A stretch of 64,000 bases of DNA from Pontederia crassipes (taxonomy: Eukaryota; Streptophyta; Magnoliopsida; Commelinales; Pontederiaceae), in assembly GCA_030549335.1 (NCBI GenBank), contig CM060186.1, forward strand, positions 19,893,189-19,957,188, written 5' to 3'. The translations under genes and the position numbers were made by a program. The notes beneath the pieces were generated by a model. That model worked only from the letters and a program-made list of their open reading frames with translations. It made no database searches and had not been told where the DNA came from. Positions 37,627 to 48,160 of this stretch are shown here, piece by piece. Positions within the stretch are counted from its first letter, which is position 1. Every line of letters begins with the position of its first letter.

Positions 37627-39332
37627 ATCATGACTCAATTTGTCAGCCAACTGGAAAATAGCACGTCATATAATTTCCACCACTCTTGGCCATGGCTCAA
37701 ATAACTTGCATGCAATAGAATCTATCTATGTCATGAGTTCTTTTTGCTCAAATAAGAAGTTAACATGCGAACGTCAACAGTTGGTGATTTGGAGATTTTG
37801 TGACTTGTCCACTCATATTGTTGCGGTCAGAGATGCCAAAAGTCTTGATTTGAAGGCAATAAAAATTGCGGCATCTAAATGTCATGCCTTGAACACTTGG
37901 CAGCTCGATAGTTACGACCATGAGAATTGGAATGGAAATGTTGTGCTTTGAGCTAGAAATAATTGCGTCTTCGAAAGTGGAGAGTCATGGCTTTAATTGT
38001 TCTATACAAAATGATAATATAAATTAATCCACCTTAAATTTATAATATTTGAAGAACAAAAAAGCCAATTGACATAAATCTGATTTTTAACTAAAAATGA
38101 CAAAAGTTGATGCATCATGATCAAATTGGTTCAGAGTGTGCCAATCATTATTCATTGTTTATACATGATTTGTTATTGTATAAAATATTAGGCATGAGAT
38201 CATGAGAGAAATGTCTTCCCTAAACTTGAATATTATAGGTGATCGATTTTATTAGATAAGGATGATAATTTGTGAAACGATTAATACTCACGAAGACAAT
38301 GGATTGCACTTGACATTATGATCAATAGATTGTCTTTTATTTTATTCTCATAATAGAATTATACTATTTATTGAATTGATTATTTTAAAAAATGGCGTAA
38401 CACTCTTCCACAATTTATTGTGTTTTCATTCTTTATTTATAACGCATTTGCAGAAGTTCTTAGTTGCTTTATAATTGATGATCTTAGGGCATCGAGAATG
38501 GGAGGTGGAGGTGAATTTGTGTCTACAATGGGATTTTGAAAGATAAGTGAAATTTGTGAAAAACGATTTAGATGCAATTTACAAAGTAAGAATGTAAAGA
38601 AGATAAGATGTGAACACAAGACCGAGGTGTTTTTACAAGGTCAAAGAGAGTCGAAAGAAACTCCATCAGCACTTAAAGGAAGTTGAAAGGCAACTGATAA
38701 TAAGTGTAACATAAGGAAATGAAAAGAATGATAATGATGTTTTATTGATGATGATGGGCAAACGTCCCAATTTATCTTATTGATCCTTTATATTTATGAT
38801 TCATATGATCATGTTACACTTATTTGTACTATCAACTCTTGTCGACTATATATGATGCCTTTCTTTTATGATATTATCACTTAATGATTTACCATTATAC
38901 TTCACTTGATTATTATATACTAGGTCATAAAGTTGAAGGAAGGTTTGTCTCCAATGCATATTCAATTGTTATACATAATAATCTTTCTTAAGTAAAAAGA
39001 TGGTGGTGACAATGTCAAACTGAGCATGGGTGGCCTATGCACATGGACACGAGTCTTATCTTTTATGCTCTCTACATTTTTTTATCCAGTTGCCTTTTAT
39101 TTATGCAAACTCTTTGCATCTTTATAATAATAAATGAGATACCTAAAACTTAATATGTTATTTTAGTAGTATATATTCTTCATTAATTGATAGTCATTTT
39201 TCTTCCGCATTACGTGACTCTTCGTTCTTATTCATTAGTTAAAGTCTTATTTATGGTCAAAATAATGTAAATGCATCGCGCCTCTGGAGATGTATTATGT
39301 CACATTGCATATTGTAGGACAGTCAAGCCCCT
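37627..39332. other. Intergenic DNA; right part may be gypsy LTR debris
   Basis: An open frame at 37640-37951 (plus) shows no known motif. From about 39190 the text CTTCCGCATTACGTGAC and CGCGCCTCTGGAGATG recalls the end of the gypsy LTR at 20440-20580 (CTTCCGCATTC, CGAGAGGAGATCGCGCC) in style only. Together with the gypsy gag piece to the right of the copia element, this suggests an older gypsy copy was invaded here. Weak inference. Confidence 0.3.
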
Positions 39333-39630
39333 TGTTGATGTGCCTTGAATTATGTACCTTTTACTTAAAATTATGAAAGAAAAAAATGAGAAAAAGGAAA
39401 AATGAGGATCTGTGGTGGAAGCGAAGGGCTTGGGCGGTTAGGGTTTTATCGTGGCGTACTCTCTTTTACTCATAGTAGATTTCTTCTGGCGATGACCTCC
39501 TTTGCTCATGAATGTTTCTCTCTTGTTCACATTGATCAAGAGAGTTTTATCACGTTAAATCTCTGTATTCATATTCTCTTTCTTTTGTTGTTTTGATTGT
39601 TCATCGATCCTTGGTATTTTATTCCTAACA
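39333..39630 (+). repeat. 5' LTR of the Tork-like copia element
   Basis: Starts TGTTGATGTGCCTTGAATTA and ends TTATTCCTAACA; collinear with 43480-43758 with roughly 15% differences by eye, pointing to an old insertion. Confidence 0.85.
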
Positions 39631-39633
39631 AAT

Positions 39634-39645
39634 TGGTATCAGAGT
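39634..39645 (+). other. Primer-binding site, tRNA-iMet type
   Basis: TGGTATCAGAGT starts three bases after the LTR, one mismatch from the usual TGGTATCAGAGC. Confidence 0.75.
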
Positions 39646-39664
39646 CAAGTTTCTTTCCGCGAAG

Positions 39665-40500
39665 ATGACTACAATGAAGTTTGACATCGAGAAGTTCGAC
39701 GGGAACACAAATTTCAGTCTGTGGCAAGTTCGGATGCTTGCCATCCTGATTTAGAATGGATTGAAGAAGGCATTGTCGAGACAAAAACCTGATGCCACGG
39801 AGGCATCCACCTAGGAGGAACTCGATGAGAAGGTCATGTCTGTGATTCAATTATGCTAGACGAACGATGATCTTCAGAAAGTCCTCGCAGAGAAGACGAC
39901 GACTGGTCCCTAGCGAATAGACTCGATCGTGTTGAAGCAACGGCTATACACCTTTCATATGGCCGAAGGTACGTTGATCAAATCGCACATTAGTGAGTTT
40001 GTTGCTCTTATCAATGATTTGAAGAACGTAGATGCGAAGGTTGATGATGAAGATCAAGCCCTATTACTTCTTTGTTCTCTGCCATCTTCATATAAAACCT
40101 TTAAAGAGACAATGATCTACGGTAGAGACAAACTCACATTTGAAGATGTTAAGGGCAGACTGCTGAGCAAATAAAAGTTGGATAACAAATTGGGATCAAG
40201 TAATAAATTTGATGATCAAGCCTCAGGTCTGATTGCAAGAGGCAGATATCAAACAAAAAATAAAAATCAAGATAGATTCAGATTCAAGTCGAAGAACAGA
40301 GATAAAGTCTGCAATTATTATAAAAAGAAGGGGTAAATCAAAGTAGAGTGTTACAAATTATAGAATAAGAATAAAATGAACACCGAGAGTAATGAGAAGG
40401 GAAATCAGAAAGCTGATGTTGCAGACGACAGTGTAGCAGAAAGTGAGAATGAAGATGTTCTGTTGGTAATGACATCAAACAAATCCAGATCATCAAGTGA
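39665..40500 (+). pseudogene. Copia gag, broken
   Basis: MTTMKFDIEKFDGNTNFSLW opens the usual copia gag, followed by VRMLAIL, then RLYTFHMAEGTLIKSHISEF and FKETMIYGRDKLTFEDVKGR. Stops fall at 39753, 39811, 39857, 39913 and 40172. The zinc knuckle at about 40312-40375 (CNYYKKKG, then VECYKL) is decayed. Confidence 0.85.
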
Positions 40501-41420
40501 ATGGATCCTCGATTCTAGATGCTCATATCATATGTGTCCCAATCAAAATTGATTATTTACATACAAATCTGTTGAAGGTGGAGTCATTCTTATGGGCAAC
40601 AATGCTGCATGTAAGACTGTTGGCATTGGGTCCATCCAGATTAAAATGCATGATGAAATTGTTAGAACATTATATGAAGTCATACATGTTCTTGATCTTA
40701 AGAAGAATCTCATTTCGCTCAGTGTATTAGACTCAAATGGTTGCAAAGTTGTTATTGAGTCTAATGGAATGAAGATTTCTCGTGATGCTTTTGTATTGAT
40801 AAAAGACCTCAAAATCGGTAGTTTGTATGTTCTCCAAAGTTCGACAGAGATGGGTTCAACAATAGTCTCATCTACCTCAGAGGAAGATTGTACAAAAATG
40901 TAGCATATGCATTTGGGCCATATGAGTGAGAAGCGCATGCAAATTCTCGGCAGTAGGGTCTTCTTCCAAGTGCAAGAGTTGAAAATTAGAGCTGTGTGAG
41001 CATTGTATCTTCGGAAAGCAGAAGAAAGTTAGCTTCGGCTCAGCCATTCATAAGATGAAGGGAACCCGTGATTACATTCATTCAAATTTATAGGGTCTTT
41101 CTCAGGTTGCTTTGAAAGGAGGCAATATGTATTTGATGACATTTATTGATGACTTCTCTACGAAAGTTTGGGTCTATTTTCTAAAGCATAAAGATGATGT
41201 CAAGTCATGGAAGATTTTGTTAGAGAAGCAATCTGAAAAAATTGTGAAAAGGCTAAGGACAAATAATTGATTAGAATTCTGTAATTCTAAGTTCAATGAA
41301 TTTTGTGACAAAGAAGGTATTGCAAGGAATCACACATTTATGAGAACTCCACAACAGAATGAAGTCGCAGAAAGAATGAATAGAACTCTACTAGAGAGAG
41401 CTTAATGTATGCTATCAAAT
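40495..41420 (+). pseudogene. Copia protease and integrase remnant
   Basis: The protease motif is WILDSRCSYHMCP (usually WILDSGCSYHM), so Gly is Arg beside the catalytic Asp. A 103-codon open stretch follows (MGNNAACKTVGIGSIQIKMH, VIHVLDLKKNLISLSVLDSN). The integrase keeps HLGHMSEKRMQIL and, one frame over, TPQQNEVAERMNRTLLERA (about 41345-41400). The segment between is shifted. Confidence 0.8.
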
Positions 41421-42700
41421 GCAAGACTTGGCCAGGAGTTTTGAACAGAGGTTGGCATGTCATGAATCAGTCTCCTCATCGATTCTTAGACTTGAAAATT
41501 TTTGAAAAAGTGTGGTCAGATAATTCTCCTAATTACTCTCATTTAAGAGTTTTCAGTTGTCCTGCATATGCACATGTTAATGATGGAAAGCTTGGACCTA
41601 GAGCTAAGAAGTGCATATTTCTTGGTTATAAATATGATGTTAAATATTATAGATTATGGTGTCCTGAAATCAAGAAATTCATTATTAGTAGAGATATTAT
41701 TTTTGATGAATTTGTGATGCTTCACTCGAGAAAAGATTTGTCTATTATTGATGATATAGAAAAATAGATGACTTTGGAGAAGGTGGAATTAGAACTTAAG
41801 TTATTTTAATGAAAAGAATGATGCTTCTGATATTCTTGAAGTTCGTACATCACCTCAAGCTCAGCAGCAATACATGCTAACTCGTGATATCAAAGGCTCG
41901 GGTTTGAAGAACTAATGGCTTATGCATCACGTGTTGCTGAAGATATTGAATTATCTGATTCTTCCTCTTATTATGAAGCTATTCAAAGTTTTGATTACAA
42001 TAAATGGTTAATAGAAATGCAGGAGGAGATGAAATCTCTACAGAAGAATGGCACTTGGGAATTTGTAAAACAACCGATGAATAAAAAAATTGTTGGTTGC
42101 AAATGGGTGTTCAAGAAGAAAAATTAAATCAATAATGAAGATACAAAGTACAAAGCAATATTGGTGACAAAAGGATACAGTCAAGTGGAGGGCATCGATT
42201 CGTACTTTACTTGCTATTGTTGCTTTGCAGAATCTTGAACTTGAACAGCTAGATGTCAAGATCGTATTCTTACATGGCGATCTTGAAGAAGATATATATA
42301 TGGAGCAGCCGGAAGGTTTTCATGCTGAAGGTAGAGAAGATCAAGTTTGCTATATTAAGAAGTCCTTGTATGGACTTAAACAATCCCTTCGATAGTAGTA
42401 TAAAAGGTTTGATTCATTCATGTTGAGTATTAGTTTTGCTAAAAGCAAATATGATAGTTGTGTTTATTTGAATCAACTTACCAATGGTTCATTCATCTAT
42501 TTGTTGCTTTATGTGGATTATATGTTAATTGCAACAAAATATATATTTGAAATTAACATTTTAAAAAATAAGTTAAGTTATGAATTTGAGACGAAAGATC
42601 TTGAAGCAGCAAAAAAAATTTAGGAATGAAAATTTCTAGAGATAGAAGTGCAGGAAGACTATTTTTGTCTCAGTAGCATATTAAAAAAGTCTTTGAGCAT
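41405..42700 (+). pseudogene. Copia integrase end and reverse transcriptase remnant
   Basis: HLRVFSCPAYAHVNDGKLGP and KCIFLGYKYDVKYYRLW end the integrase. RT blocks: KWLIEMQEEMKSLQKNGTWE, VGCKWVFKKK, TKGYSQVEGIDS, LDVKIVFLHGDLEEDIYMEQ, SLYGLKQSLRX, LLLYVDYMLIAT (YVDY replaces the catalytic YVDD) and FETKDLEAAKKI. Catalysis would fail even with an open frame. Confidence 0.85.
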
Positions 42701-42789
42701 TTTGGAATGTAGAATGTTTAGGCTATCAGTACACTGATTGCTGCACACTTTAAACTCTCAGCTTCATGATCACTACAATCTGATGAAGA

Positions 42790-43420
42790 CAAAAGGTATA
42801 TGTCAAAAGTTCTTTACTGTAGTGCAGTTGGTAGCATTATGTATGCAATAGTTTGCATTCGTCCAGATATATCTCATACTGTCAGTGTTGTTAGTAGATA
42901 TATGTCTAATTCAGGAAAGAAGCACTACGAAGTTGTTAAGTGTATATTGAGGTATTTAAGAGGTACTTTTGATGTGTGCTTGGAATTTGGTAGAAATTCA
43001 GTTGAATTATTTAGCTATGTTGATTCAAATTTTGCAGGAGATCTTGATAGGTCTTTAATGATTATGTTTTTATTATTATTGATTATGCTATGAGTTGGAA
43101 AGCTATTTTGCAGGATACAGTAGCATTATCCACAATTGAAGCTGAATACATCATATTTTGCAGGATAGAGTAGCTATTTTGCAATACATCTTACCAAAGA
43201 TCAAATACATCATGAAAGGACAAAGCATATTGATGTGAGATATCATTTTGTTCGTGATATTGTGAAAAAGCAAGATGTTCAAGTTCAAAAGATTAACACC
43301 CATGACAATCCAGCAGATAAGATGACAAAGAGCTTATCTGTTGCCAAGTTTGACTATTGTTCAGACTTGTCGAGCATTCTGCAAAGATCAAGCTAAGCCC
43401 ATCGAGTCATTCGGCAAAGG
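42790..43420 (+). pseudogene. Copia RNase H remnant
   Basis: KVLYCSAVGSIMYAIVCIRP and ISHTVSVVSRYMSNSGKKHY, then ILRYLRGTFDVCLEF and FSYVDSNFAGDLD, end the polyprotein, with THDNPADKMTKSL at about 43300. Near 43110-43180 the text TATTTTGCAGGATA(C/G)AGTAGC is repeated, a local duplication that breaks the frame. Confidence 0.85.
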
Positions 43421-43479
43421 AGAGCATGTTGAGCATTTATTTTTGAAAGTTTTATAAAATTTAAGTTAAAGTGAAGATT

Positions 43480-43758
43480 TGTTGATGTACCTTGAATTAT
43501 GTACTCTGTACCTAAAGTTATGAAAAAAAAAGAAAAAATGAGAATCTATAGGGGAAGCGAAGAGCTTGGGTCATTAGGGTTTTATCGTGATGTACTCTCT
43601 TTTGTTCATAGTGGATTTTCGACGATCTCCTTTGCCCGTGGATGTTTATCTTTTGTTTACATTGATCAAGGGTGTTTTATTATGTTAAATTTTTGTGTTC
43701 ATCTTCTTTTTTTCGCTGTTTTGATTGTTCATCAATCCTCGATGTTTTATTCCCAACA
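43480..43758 (+). repeat. 3' LTR of the Tork-like copia element
   Basis: Starts TGTTGATGTACCTTGAATTA and ends TTATTCCCAACA. Confidence 0.85.
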
Positions 43759-43829
43759 CCCTGTCGCGTCACAGCCTAAAACTCCACAACCACGGGTGCA
43801 GTAGCAACCTTTGTCCGTAACTCCACAGC

Positions 43830-44190
43830 CACCGACGTAGCAACAACCTCTCTAGCTCCACAACCATTGGTGCACCAAATGTCCATAAAGGACACCTTTA
43901 AGGCTTTTTTTAAGCTACACCTGCCATAATGCAATGATACCAGCAAGTTCGATAAGGCTAAATGGTGGATCCTTAACATGAAGGAGATGTTACTACTAAT
44001 GCAATGTGACGAGGATCCGAAGGTCTTGCATGCCACCCATTGCCAAACCGATGATCCATTGGATTGATGGTGAACCACCAATGAGATGAAGTTCCAAAAC
44101 CAATAGGTGATTCCCAAGAAGAGCATTCCACGAGTCGTTCTAGAATACCAACATTAACATGGCTTAAAGCAATAGGAGTAGTTAATGGGT
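43830..44190 (+). pseudogene. Ty3/gypsy gag fragment
   Basis: Plus-strand frame text: FKAFFKLHLP, KAKWWILNMKEMLLLMQCDE, KVLHATHCQTDDPLD, TTNEMKFQNQ. This fits the gypsy gag core (family pattern: xxWLRDMEKIF, KVxxATYML, WW). Stops break it. It lies just right of the copia insertion. Confidence 0.65.
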
Positions 44191-44277
44191 CGTTGGCAAG
44201 GTTCCTGAAATCAACAACAGCCAACTCCCCTGTAATCTTGGGGAACTGGAGGATTATTTAGCATCAGGGTGGACGTT

Positions 44278-44420
44278 GACGGCACGATCCCTAGGGTTGT
44301 CGGCACAAATCTCATAGTAATCAATGGTATCGTAGGCAAGGTCCTTGGTGGCATGATCCCTTGGGTTGTCGATATAGTTCCTACAATTGTCAACGAGATC
44401 TCAGGCATGGTCCATGGAAT
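44278..44420 (+). repeat. Two-copy tandem repeat, about 66-70 bp
   Basis: GGCACGATCCCTAGGGTTGTCGG... recurs as GGCATGATCCCTTGGGTTGTCGA... in frame within an open stretch (44269-44571), giving Ile/Val/Gly-rich repeats such as IPRVVGT and IPWVVDI. No known domain. Sequence shown is interrupted for length. Confidence 0.55.
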
Positions 44421-44479
44421 AGTTAGCAAAGTCGCGTCCAATTCAGGTGGTGGAGACTCCAGCTATCCCCGCCACCTAA

Positions 44480-45144
44480 GGGGGCGTTTCTCTAGATGTA
44501 ATCTTTGTAGATTATCAACCAATGTTGTATTAAATTACCTGGGCCCACCACATTACCTTGTTCACTTGTGACAGGTAATGAACAATCTACATTATCAAGG
44601 TAATCCACATTGCCTATGAAGTGGCAATGCAGATTGCCCATGAGAGGGTAGACAATCTATATTACCACTTGTGTTACAATCTTTTAAATTTTACTTTCCC
44701 CATTTGTCCTTTCCAGTTTTATTTAAATAAATTCTAAAACACATTGAATAAATTATAATAATAATTAAATAAAGTATAAAATTAATCAAATAAATACTAT
44801 AATTATTATGACTATATTTTTATCATATTTTAAAATATATTAATTATTTTATAAAATTTAATTTTATAGGTGAAAATATATATTTGTGATTTAAGTTTAC
44901 GAAGTTAAAAATAATTTATATATCTAAAAATAATCCTTTTGATTAGGGGTATATTGGTAAAAACTGTATATTAACTCACAAATTTATATTTTCTTATAAA
45001 TAATTAATATGGATTGCTAGATAGATTGCTTATGCATAATAAACGAGGTAATATACATTACTAACAATTTAACAAGTGACAATCTTTCTGAGGAGCAATT
45101 TACGTTGCTAGATAACGTTGAATGGCAATGCAGTGAACGTATCC
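44480..45144. mobile_element. PIF/Harbinger-like MITE, tentative
   Basis: GGGGGCGTTTCTCTAGATG at the left faces GCATTGCCATT/CAGTGAACGTATCC at the right, whose reverse complement begins GGATACGTTCACTGCATTG, an imperfect inverted repeat. The element is flanked by TAA on both sides (44477-44479 and 45145-45147), as for Harbinger (TWA). Inside, motifs such as GGTAAT, GATTGCCCATGAG and GGCAATGCAG recur. No transposase. Confidence 0.5.
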
Positions 45145-45186
45145 TAAGAAATCAGTTAAATTCTAAGGCAAACATATCGCCTCACC

Positions 45187-45796
45187 TGCAACTCAGATAA
45201 TAAAATCGAAACAAGGATTACTTCAGCAAATTGATATCCAACAATCAATTATGCGCTTCTACCATCATTGAAACATGAATCTGTGTGACCATTCCAGATC
45301 ATATCAGTTATCAATTCCTCTTGAACTCAATCACAACATGATCATGAAGGAAATCTATTCTCAATACGAATTCAATCACTTGTTCAAGATGTGAACGTGA
45401 CGATTAAACCCTTAAACAAAGTGCTCTTGTAACAAGCAACACATGTCTAGAACCATGATCCAAATACTAACACATGTACAAAGAACAAAAAATGTTGTAA
45501 AGATTGCTTCATGCAGCACAGAGAAGAAAAAGTTGTCTCTTATACACATTGGATAACCCACTGCAAGCAAGTGACTTTTTATTATTCAGAAGAATATCAA
45601 CAAACAGCAGCGCAAATATACTGAAAAAAAAGGAAGTTAAAGTTTCATGAGACAAAATGTGCGAAAATATCGCAACAGAGAGAAAGAGAGAATGAAGGAG
45701 AAAAAGAGGGGAAGGGTAAAATACAGGGCATTTCTCTGACTTCTCTACTGCAACTTATCTCCTGGGATATTATAGAGATCCGAAACATAGTGTGCA
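45187..45796 (-). other. 3' flank of S-RLK locus 2
   Basis: Collinear with 2745-3367 beside gene 1, including the AATAAA hexamer at 45578-45583 on the gene strand. It marks the left edge of the duplicated block. Confidence 0.6.
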
Positions 45797-46087
45797 TCAT
45801 TGACCTTCGAGCACAGTCAGTGTTACTTTATTAGTAACCACAGCTTGTGATGATTCAGTGGACTTATCATCATAGTAGAAACCTGGTTGATTAGGCTGGG
45901 AAACCATTATAGATTCGTTAGCTAACATCAACACCACCTGTGTCATCGTTGGCCTGTCCTCGTTCCTTTCTTGTACACACAGTAGACCAACTTGGATGTA
46001 TCGGAGAACATCAGATGTAGGATACGAAGTTCCAATTACTTCTTTTAACAATTCCAAACTTTTACCTTCCTTCCACAATTTCCAAGC
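45797..46087 (-). pseudogene. Locus 2 exon 8 (kinase C-lobe), frame intact
   Basis: AWKLWKEGKSLELLKEVIG, GLLCVQERNEDRPTMTQVV and a tail ending VLEGQ match gene 1 exon 8 at the same length, with scattered substitutions. This exon alone is open; the rest of the locus is not. Confidence 0.85.
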
Positions 46088-46272
46088 CTACAAATGGCAG
46101 TGCATAAAAGAAATTCAAAGGAATTAAATTTCAGAAGGCCTTGGGAGTGACAATTTTAATAGTAATCACTTTTTTCAAAAGATTATTGTGTTCGTCTTCT
46201 GCAATCATAGCTCTGTTTCCTTTGCCACTTAGGATTTGTAGTACTATTACACCGAAGCTGAAGGCATCAGAT

Positions 46273-46311
46273 TTATGACGCATCAGATTTATAAGCTGAA
46301 GGCATCAGATT
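46273..46311. other. Scrambled filler at the LTR-element insertion junction
   Basis: Compared with gene 1 (CTGAAGACATCAGATTTCTCC), locus 2 has three successive copies of GCATCAGATTTAT followed by different bases (GACG, AAGC, AACG) before the element. Two of these copies include letters that match the element end TATAACG, so the junction text was copied more than once during or after integration. Confidence 0.6.
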
Positions 46312-47261
46312 TATAACGCCCCCAAAATTTGGCCCTAATTTTTAAATTTTTGTCGAATCCTGGATGGCATTACATCGATCTTAACTTTGATCTAATTTCA
46401 TAAAACTTACAGCGGAAACATAATATATTAACTTAAAATATTAATCATCAATAACAGCGGAAGACTTCATCGATAATTAAAATAAAAACCTAAGATAACA
46501 TAATCTGGCTCATGGGCCTAGTAGACTCTAACGTATACCCAACAATGGGTTCTTACAATATAATGAGTTCAAGTAAATTACATGATTCCATAAGGCCCAT
46601 AAGTCATACATAACAGGCTCTTACAAGAGTTCAACATATGGCATAACATAAGAAAGATAACTTGAGCCATAGCCCGACTCGTCCATGTGCAATATCTTCG
46701 TCAAGAGGCCCTCACCGCCGAACTTAAGCCCCATCCATACCTACACGAATCCATGGGGTGCAGAGGATTTCTTCCGTTAGAATATGTTGAGGCCCATGCA
46801 TGCTATGACCTTATAACATAATCTCTATATGTCATGGCATATGCATATCATCATCATGAAACATAAATCATATGCATGCTATGATCTACATATGCATACT
46901 ATATGATATGTGATCATATCATCATGACAATATAATATAACAAGTAATATCATAATCTTTAAGTCGTGCATATCATAACTTATCATCATGCTAATGCATA
47001 TCATAATCTTATCTTACTTTACTTTAGCATCTTTCATCACGTCATGATATGATGTGACAAGGGGACATTTACATGGCATCCTCATAGGTGCATAACTTCC
47101 TTAACATCTTTACTTTGTGTCCCAAGTCATTCATCATTTATCTTTTCATCTTTCATCTTTACTTAGATACTTTCTTATCTTGTTTGATTGGGAAGACCAT
47201 GTTGAAGCTCAAGGGAAAAATGGCTAGCTAGATCAATACATTGGGGTCGCGGGAAGCCAAT

Positions 47262-47415
47262 AGAGACGCCACACTAGGGGTGGAACTCGCCTCCTGGGCC
47301 GCGGATGCCTAATTGAAACGCCACACTAGGAGTGGAACTCGCCTCACTTATGGAAACGTCACACTAGAGGTGGAACTCGTTTTTCCGAGAAATGCCGCCA
47401 CTAGGGGCGAAACCC
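47262..47415. repeat. Minisatellite in the LTR (four units)
   Basis: Units built on ACGCCACACTAGGGGTGGAA with variable spacers; the last unit is GCCGCCACTAGGGGCGAA. An identical array lies in the other LTR at 52710-52863. Confidence 0.75.
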
Positions 47416-47582
47416 ATTTCCCCTTTTCTTGATTGCAACAAGTCACCTTCACGCCAATCCATCTTTTACTTGTTTTCATCAATACATACAATCATTCATA
47501 CATGTTGCATGTTTTAATCCTATTTAAGATCATATATACTTCAAATCATTCTATATGTGGTCCTTCAATCATAGCCAATCAA

Positions 47583-48160
47583 CTTCTAGAACGGGCGACC
47601 ATTTTGGATAACGGTTGACCATTGAAAGGGTATCGATCGACCGGTTGACTTATCGGTCGACCGTTATGGTCCATTCGGACGACCGAAATCAGACTTCGGT
47701 TCGTCCGCTAATCACCGAATGTGACACTCTTTTATATCGAATGATCGTTATTAAATCGGTCGACCGCTCATGGGTCCTTCGGATGACCGAAAAGGGATTT
47801 CAGTTCGATCGCTAATCACAGAATGTGACCTTCTTCTAAATCGGACGACCGCTGGATAATCGGTCGACCGATGCTGGTCCTCTCGGACGTCCGAAAATGG
47901 ATTTCGGATCGTCCGCTAATCACAGAATGCGTCGAACGTTTCGACGACACGTATCGGACGATCGTTGTTACATCGGTCGACCATTACATTGCTATCGAGC
48001 GACCGAGACAGGGTGTTTGGTCGACCGCTATTCACAGAATGTTCTGACCCTTCTAAAACGGGCGACCATTATATAATCGATCGACCGTTGGATAGAGTTT
48101 TATACTATGATGGTCTCCAGAACGGTCGATCGATATATTATCGGTCGCCCGTTCTGGGCC
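47583..48160. repeat. Tandem array with TCGGTCGACCG motifs in the LTR
   Basis: Five degenerate units of about 110-125 bp. Each combines an ATCGGTCGACCG-type near-palindrome, a TCGGACGACCG-type motif and GCTAATCACAGAATG. The partner array is at 53031-53608. Confidence 0.75.

Larger units (their letters stand above)
39333..43758 (+). mobile_element. Ty1/copia element (Tork-like), degenerate
   Basis: LTRs at 39333-39630 and 43480-43758 enclose gag, protease, integrase, RT and RNase H in copia order. A primer site lies at 39634-39645. Just before the 3' LTR is AAAGTGAAGATT, a weakened form of the purine tract seen in Tork-type elements. Stops and shifts occur throughout, and the integrase core is partly deleted. 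Flanks CCCCT and CCCTG share only CCCT, so the target duplication is uncertain. Confidence 0.85.

Noticed and set aside
37640..37951. 103-codon open frame right of the hAT element
   Set aside because: No recognisable motif, no splice-linked neighbour, unremarkable length for this composition.
47583..48160. CRISPR-like array
   Set aside because: Unit length, degeneracy and the eukaryotic LTR setting do not fit; it is a satellite-like array.
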